Shown here: positions 58,933-64,000 of the stretch, piece by piece
Layout: the number at the start of each line of letters is the position of its first letter
How positions within the stretch are numbered: the first letter of the stretch is position 1
NCBI GenBank assembly: GCA_023212725.1
Contig: JALBYF010000014.1
Span: 124,001 to 188,000, forward strand
Length of the DNA: 64,000 bases
DNA from: Tranzscheliella williamsii
Taxonomy: Eukaryota > Basidiomycota > Ustilaginomycetes > Ustilaginales > Ustilaginaceae
Direction: 5' to 3'
Program-made: the position numbers and the translations under genes
Notes under the pieces: model-generated
Told to the model about the DNA's origin: nothing
The model's database searches: none
The model's input: only the letters and a program-made list of their open reading frames with translations

Positions 58933-60684
58933 ATGGCGGCGCCAGCAACACTAGCGGGGCCCGGCCGGCCGTACTCTTCCACGCAGAAGCCTTCCCACCA
59001 TGCGCCATGGGAGACGCTCATCAAGGACCGAGCCTCGCAGAGGCTGATCATGTCACTGGCGCTGCAGTTGCGGCGAGGACAGTTGTCCGGGCCTGAGGCG
59101 GTGTCCGAAGCCACTGCCAAGGCGCTCAGGAGTGTCGTCTCGGCGGCCAGGTACGACTCTATGCAAGGCCTCATTGACATTATCAAGGCGGCAGGGCGCG
59201 AGCTCCAGCTGTCGCAACCGAGCGAGCAGTCGATCGGCAACATCACTCGGCGCGTGGTGCACCTGTTGCGGGAGGAGGCGAAAGCCGCGCTGCTGGAAGC
59301 GCACGAGATTGAGCAGCCCGGCTCGGGGAGCGGCAAGGGCAGCGGCATCACCAGCCTGAGCAACTCCCTTACCGACCTGCAGATCTCGTCGGCGTTCAGC
59401 CCGCCCACGCCGCCCACGCACACCCCTGCGCAGCCAGCCTCGACGTCGAGCTCCTCCCGGTCCGTTCCCAAGTCGTCACCGGCCACGCGCAGTGCGGGTG
59501 GCAGCAGCCTCCACTCGCACTACCCCTCCTCCTCCTCTGCTGCCACTTCGCCCGGCATCCGGCCCGGGCCACATCCTTTGCGAAGCCACGATGCGCCGGC
59601 GGCCGGCTCGTCGGCCTTTGTGCACGGCAGCTTTTCGATCGCCGACCTGGTCGCTGCAGGCGCCATGGCCACCTCTTCGTCGCCGAGCATCAGCCATACA
59701 CCCGCCGACGGCAGCTACAGCTCGACGCCTCTCGCCTCGCTCTCCCGCAAGGGATCCGGCATCTTTGACGCCAGCTTGTCGCAGCTCCAGCAGCACATCT
59801 CGGCGACAAGTTTAGCAGAGGATGCGGCTGGGGAGGCCGAGGCCGAGGCCGAAAGCCAAGCCCGTCGAGTCGAACTCGACGGATCCGGCGACGAAGACAG
59901 CACTGCGGACGAAGAGACCGAAGAGGAGAGCGAATCGGAGAACGGCGAGGGCGGGGCCGGCAAGCTGGTGACGGGGCGCAAGTCGGCGGGGGCTTACTTC
60001 CTCAAGCCGCTGCTGATCCAGGGGATCCAGGATCTGATTGACGAGCTGGAGACGGTGGACGACAACATCTCCAAGGTCTCGCGCGACCACATCCACAGCG
60101 GCGAGGTGATTTTGACGCTGGGCGCGTCGGCGACGGTGGAGAGCTTCTTCCGCGCGGCGGCCAAGGACCGGCGGTTCACGGTGATTGTGCCGGAGGCGGC
60201 GCCGTCGTATGCGGGGCACGCGCTGGCGCGGACGCTGGCTGCGGCGGGCATTTCGGTCCTGCTCGTGCCGGATAGTGGCGTGTTTGGGCTGATGCCGCGC
60301 GTGTCCAAGGTGGTGCTGGGTGCGCATGCCGTCTTGGCCAACGGCGGGCTGCTGGCGAGCGCGGGCGCACTGCCCGCCGCGCTCGCCGCCAAGCAGCACA
60401 GCACCCCGCTCGTCATCCTCACCGGCATCTACAAGATCTGCCCCGAGTGGTCCGCCATCGAAACCATCACCGACACCTACGCCGACGGCCCCGGCCCCCA
60501 CGCCCTGCTCGACTACAACTCCAGCTCCCGCATCGTCGAAAACGCAGAGATCGTCGCCAACAGCTTCGACCACATCCCCCCCCACCTCGTCGACGTCTTC
60601 ATCACCAACCTCGGCGAGCATCCCCCCAGCTACGTCTACCGCCTCGTCAAGGAGAACTACCACCACGACGACATCCTCCTCTAG
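58933..60684 (+). CDS. GCD7: Translation initiation factor eIF2B subunit beta
   Basis: A 583-residue regulatory subunit of the eIF2 guanine-nucleotide exchange factor. The N-terminal helical part (residues 15-125: SLALQLRRGQLSGPEAVSEA, then IIKAAGRELQLSQPSEQSIG, NITRRVVHLLREE) and the C-terminal Rossmann-like part (about 345-583: DHIHSGEVILTLGASATVES, FFRAAAKDRRFTVIVPEAAP, VVLGAHAVLANGGLLASAGA) match the alpha/beta/delta family. The ending FITNLGEHPPSYVYRLVKENY is characteristic of beta. Between the two parts lies an insertion of about 210 residues rich in Ser and Pro and ending in an acidic run, which explains the excess over yeast Gcd7 (381). The frame is open upstream without an ATG, so 58933 is the start. 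Confidence 0.93.
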   Translation: MAAPATLAGPGRPYSSTQKPSHHAPWETLIKDRASQRLIMSLALQLRRGQLSGPEAVSEATAKALRSVVSAARYDSMQGLIDIIKAAGRELQLSQPSEQSIGNITRRVVHLLREEAKAALLEAHEIEQPGSGSGKGSGITSLSNSLTDLQISSAFSPPTPPTHTPAQPASTSSSSRSVPKSSPATRSAGGSSLHSHYPSSSSAATSPGIRPGPHPLRSHDAPAAGSSAFVHGSFSIADLVAAGAMATSSSPSISHTPADGSYSSTPLASLSRKGSGIFDASLSQLQQHISATSLAEDAAGEAEAEAESQARRVELDGSGDEDSTADEETEEESESENGEGGAGKLVTGRKSAGAYFLKPLLIQGIQDLIDELETVDDNISKVSRDHIHSGEVILTLGASATVESFFRAAAKDRRFTVIVPEAAPSYAGHALARTLAAAGISVLLVPDSGVFGLMPRVSKVVLGAHAVLANGGLLASAGALPAALAAKQHSTPLVILTGIYKICPEWSAIETITDTYADGPGPHALLDYNSSSRIVENAEIVANSFDHIPPHLVDVFITNLGEHPPSYVYRLVKENYHHDDILL

Positions 60685-60870
60685 CCCCCCGCATCTACCC
60701 ACCCACCGCGCATCGTACACCCGCCTGCGTCAGCCTGTGCGCCGATCGGCGTCGGGGGTATATATTTGCAGGCCATGCCGGCCGACGTTCTAGCTACATG
60801 ACCGGAGACACTGAGGCGCGATGCGAGCGGGGCGTGTGGTAGAGAGTGCGTGTAGCCGAGGCCGTCAAAA

Positions 60871-63800
60871 TTAGGGAGGGATGTGCTGTGGCGAGGCGGA
60901 GGCGCTGCGGGCGGGGATGGACGCGGGAAATCTGGCGCGGTGGGGGGTGGGGAGGGCGAGGGAGGTGGTCGCGTGCGCGCTTGGCGAGACCGAGTGCGAG
61001 CGGTGGGGGAGGTCGGGCGGGGCGGGGCGCGGGCCGAGCGGCGACAGCGGAGAGGCGCGGTACGGCAGCGGCACGGAGGGGGCGCGGCGGATCGGCGAGG
61101 GCGCGCGCGGCACCGGCAGGTTGTAGACGTCCGGCACCAGCGCGGCATCCGCCTGCGCCTGCGCCTCAAGCTTGGCTATGACCGGGTCGCGGTGCGCAAC
61201 CGGCATGCCCGCCTCCAGCCCGTCCGCCTCGGCAGCCTTGCGCAGCATCAACGGCGAGTTGGCCACCGCTTCATTGCCCGGCAGCGCTGCAAGAATCGCC
61301 TGCAGGTCCGAGAAGAACTCGAGCCGCGGCGGCAGCTCGGGCCGCATCCACGCTCCGTGCCGCGACCCAAACGCGCCGCCACCACCACACCCGGCCTCGC
61401 CCGCTTCGCCCGGCACGTAGGCAGGGGAGAGCTCGATCGGATTCGCGCGTAGCGACTTGTCCCGATACATATGCTCGGGATGCAGACGCTCGTGCACGCT
61501 CAAGAGCAGCCGAATGAGCGTAGCTCGGTTGCTCTGGAACTCGAAGAGCAGCAGAACTTCGTCCAGCTTCCGTTCCAAGACGTCCCATACGTCGGAAGGG
61601 TCCGGCAGCGGCACCGAGGCTCGCCATCTCGCCCTGACTGTCTCGGCGCGGTGGCGGTAGCGGAACGAGCTGCCTCCGCTGATGTTGGCATTGAGGGCAG
61701 GTGACCAGCGACCGCCACCAGCAGTTTGCAGATCCACGTCAGCAGGCCGGATCAGGCCCAGATACTCCAGATCTTCCTTCCTCAACGTCTCCATCATGTT
61801 TTCCAACGACTCGACCCCTAGCCAGAGTTTCCAGAGGTCGAGGCGCTGACGATCGACCTTGCAGGCTCGCAGCACGCGTAGGACACGTGCAAAGTTGATC
61901 TCGACCAGAGCATCGCGGGTCAGCTCCCTACCTTGGGCAGCAGTTTCCTTAAAGAGGTTCGGGGGTGTCAAAGATGCTGCAATCTTTCCAGGTTCAGCGG
62001 ACGGCTCATCCTCCTTGCAACCCGGGGAGGTGGGGTTGGTGGGAGGAGCCTCGGTCATATCGATGAGCGTGGCCGGCATGCTTGCGGGTGAGCCGCGGGC
62101 TTGCGCGGTCTTTGCCTTCTTCTGGCCAGCGAGCTGCCTCTGCTGGTACTTGCGCTCCAGTGTACGTAACTCGGTGGTCGCGAAGGCCATATCGTCGTCC
62201 TGGAGACGAGACTTGACAAACTTCCAGCTGATAAAGGGGTTGCGAGCATCGACCTTCTTCAGCTTCAGCATAGCCCACTTGTACGAGCTTTGGCTTGCTG
62301 TCAGGTTAGTGAGAGCACGCGACCCTCTCGCCTCGCGGTCCATTGCAATGATACTGGGCAACAGGCTTTTGAGCTCACGGATGGTGCCAGTGAACTCTCT
62401 GACCTGCTTGCGTGCCCGCGTAACCTTGGCCGGATCAGAGTCTTTGGTTGGATCGGGGCCGTTAGAAAGGTGGCCGGGCAGCCGACGCGGCAGGAAGCCT
62501 GATACGCGCCCGTACGCTGGCGCGTACAGCTGCTCGTCGTCCTCGCTCGAGGTGTCCGATTCCTCGGAGCTTCCCAACGGGCTCTCCGCGTCGCTTTGGC
62601 CGGGCTTGACGGTGAAAGGGGCGTCTAAAAGTTCATTGGATTTCCTGCCTTGTGCCCTCTCCGATGCTGGCGAAGCGACCTTGCTGTGCGGAGGGGTGGA
62701 AGCAGCGGCCTTGGAGGTCGAGCCTGTCAAGGGTTTCCTCTTTCGCAGCCGGATCCACCGCCGGCGTCGGACAAAGGTCCAGGCGTCCGGCGACCCGCTC
62801 CACTTGTTCGATCTGGCGCGGGCGCTTCGGATCAAGGCTTCGAAGCCGTCATCCTCTTTGGTGCTTTCCTTTTCGCGCCTCTTCTTGTTCTTCTCCTCCA
62901 TACGGGCGTTCATCTCTCGGATGCCTTGGACGCCTGTTTTGGGCATGCCGATACGACCATGCGGAAAGTGGACACTGGGCCAGAATCGGCGACCGAAGTT
63001 GCCGCTGTACTGCCACCCGGCTTCGTCCGTGTCCCCGGTCATGTCGATGTACCACTCGGGATAGACCCACTCCCACGAGGGGTCAGGTAGCTGGGCGTTG
63101 GCGATGTTGTAGGCGGATTTCTTGCCAGTGGCTGAAACCCAAGGGGAGGGATCCCACTGAAACAGCGTTCTAGGGCTGAATTTAGGGATCCCGAACACAA
63201 GCAGGCCTCGCTGGTTCTCGTAAAGAATGTCGAACTCGTACTTGACTTTGCTGGCATCGGGCGGCCCTTGTTGCTGCGCTAGCTTCTCAAGCATCCGATC
63301 TAGCTCTGCTTCCGGGTCATGCTTGGCTGGATCTTCCTCGGCGGCCTTTTCCAAGGCGGTTAATTCGGCGTCGTACTTTCTCTGGCGATGGCGCTGCAGC
63401 ACCTTGGGGGCGTGGAAGTACTTGCGGACGCTGTTTCTTGAGCTAAGCATCGAGCGATCTCCTGTATTGAACCTGCGCAGCACGTCTTCGTCGTCGACTC
63501 CAAAGACCGGCGCGGACTCGTCGCCTGTGATCGAGCTCCTGCGACTGCTGGCAACGGAATCGTGTCTCGATGCCAACGTGTTTTGACCTCGCGACATCGA
63601 GGGTGAAATGGCGGTGAATGGTGCAATGGAGCGATCGACCCCGGCGCTGAACGGCGTGGTGCTTCGGGAAAGGTCTTTGGTTTGCAAGGCAGCCAGTTGA
63701 GGATGAGGGGAATAGCGGTCCATTGCCCGACGATTACGGCTCTGGCTTGAAGCATAGGTGATGCCCTTGGTAACTCGGGTGGAAACTTTATGGCTGATCT

Positions 63801-64000
63801 TGCCCGCCTTACTGTGCTCGATAGGGAGGTCATCCATCGGTTCGCCCAGGGCCTTGCGTCGCTTGATCTCTCGCCGTATCAGCTTCTTCCGCCGTTTTAG
63901 TTGCTCTTTCGTGTACGCCTCTCCATGCTCCAGACTCAACGAGGTATAGCGCAGGCCGTCGTCCAGCCCGCGGCCATCGTCGCTGCTGTCATCATCGTCA
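60871..64000 (-). CDS. Dysferlin-domain protein (Mug65/Spo73/Pex30-related), 5' end off window
   Basis: Partial gene: the frame is open through the right edge, so the N-terminus is missing. At least 1042 residues are visible. The basic start region (KEQLKRRKKLIRREIKRRKA) is followed by a disordered stretch and then DysF domains at about residues 250-370: KYEFDILYENQRGLLVFGIP and WDPSPWV (N-part), then PDPSWEWVYPEWYIDMTGDT and GWQYSGNFGRRFWP (C-part), and FVRRRRWIRLRKRK ending the unit. This organisation is found in fission yeast Mug65, budding yeast Spo73 and peroxisomal Pex30-type proteins, which act at membranes. No membrane segment is visible in this part. A helical region (about 660-900) and a Pro/Ser-rich tail complete it. 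Function here is not known. Confidence 0.82.
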   Translation of the reverse strand, partial: DDDDSSDDGRGLDDGLRYTSLSLEHGEAYTKEQLKRRKKLIRREIKRRKALGEPMDDLPIEHSKAGKISHKVSTRVTKGITYASSQSRNRRAMDRYSPHPQLAALQTKDLSRSTTPFSAGVDRSIAPFTAISPSMSRGQNTLASRHDSVASSRRSSITGDESAPVFGVDDEDVLRRFNTGDRSMLSSRNSVRKYFHAPKVLQRHRQRKYDAELTALEKAAEEDPAKHDPEAELDRMLEKLAQQQGPPDASKVKYEFDILYENQRGLLVFGIPKFSPRTLFQWDPSPWVSATGKKSAYNIANAQLPDPSWEWVYPEWYIDMTGDTDEAGWQYSGNFGRRFWPSVHFPHGRIGMPKTGVQGIREMNARMEEKNKKRREKESTKEDDGFEALIRSARARSNKWSGSPDAWTFVRRRRWIRLRKRKPLTGSTSKAAASTPPHSKVASPASERAQGRKSNELLDAPFTVKPGQSDAESPLGSSEESDTSSEDDEQLYAPAYGRVSGFLPRRLPGHLSNGPDPTKDSDPAKVTRARKQVREFTGTIRELKSLLPSIIAMDREARGSRALTNLTASQSSYKWAMLKLKKVDARNPFISWKFVKSRLQDDDMAFATTELRTLERKYQQRQLAGQKKAKTAQARGSPASMPATLIDMTEAPPTNPTSPGCKEDEPSAEPGKIAASLTPPNLFKETAAQGRELTRDALVEINFARVLRVLRACKVDRQRLDLWKLWLGVESLENMMETLRKEDLEYLGLIRPADVDLQTAGGGRWSPALNANISGGSSFRYRHRAETVRARWRASVPLPDPSDVWDVLERKLDEVLLLFEFQSNRATLIRLLLSVHERLHPEHMYRDKSLRANPIELSPAYVPGEAGEAGCGGGGAFGSRHGAWMRPELPPRLEFFSDLQAILAALPGNEAVANSPLMLRKAAEADGLEAGMPVAHRDPVIAKLEAQAQADAALVPDVYNLPVPRAPSPIRRAPSVPLPYRASPLSPLGPRPAPPDLPHRSHSVSPSAHATTSLALPTPHRARFPASIPARSASASPQHIPP

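Overview
The window is nuclear DNA of a fungus, most likely a basidiomycete smut or smut-like yeast (Ustilaginomycotina, probably Ustilaginales). The grounds are: compact GC-rich genes with few, short GT-AG introns; long pyrimidine-rich leaders; a single fused ATP-citrate lyase as in basidiomycetes and animals (filamentous ascomycetes split it into two genes); and very long proteins with disordered tails. The species cannot be named from the sequence alone. I see no mobile element, CRISPR array, rRNA or tRNA, and no gene cluster that looks like a new system. This reads as ordinary housekeeping chromosome.

Layout: 0-7 kb holds glycogen synthase (+), an unrecognised mitochondrial protein (+) and lariat debranching enzyme (-). 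7.8-16.6 kb holds a giant SH3/Ras-association polarity scaffold (+) facing a LARP1-type RNA-binding protein (-). After a 1.7 kb gap come a small secreted thioredoxin-fold protein, a 6-phosphofructo-2-kinase with a degenerate phosphatase half (both +), and rRNA-processing factor Efg1 (-). 22.7-25.7 kb is a patatin-type triacylglycerol lipase (+), followed by a TATA-headed 53-codon small ORF. 26.5-33.5 kb is the DNA polymerase epsilon catalytic subunit (-, one intron), divergent from an ankyrin-repeat L-asparaginase (+). 36.8-42.0 kb carries an Fmp52/TIP30-like reductase and ATP-citrate lyase (both -, each with a tiny first exon). After a 2 kb gap come proteasome chaperone Pac3 (+), Nbs1 (-), a VHS-GAT clathrin adaptor (+), SUMO E1 subunit Uba2 (-), a Yra1/ALY mRNA-export factor (-), S-adenosylmethionine decarboxylase (+), an acidic protein with GGF repeats and EF-hand-like ends (-), eIF2B-beta (+), and a dysferlin-domain protein (-) that runs off the right edge.

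The genes do not form one pathway. Carbon storage and lipid supply recur (glycogen synthase, PFK-2, ATP-citrate lyase, TAG lipase), as do genome maintenance (Pol epsilon, Nbs1, Uba2) and RNA handling (Dbr1, LARP1, Efg1, Yra1).

The observations most worth a second look are an in-frame TAG inside the reconstructed YRA1 gene, a 100-codon upstream ORF that overlaps the SPE2 start codon as ATGA, loss of both catalytic histidines in the PFK-2 phosphatase domain, and a 16-G homopolymer inside the UBA2 coding region. Splice sites were assigned by eye from GT-AG signals, frame continuity and family conservation. No alignment or search was run.
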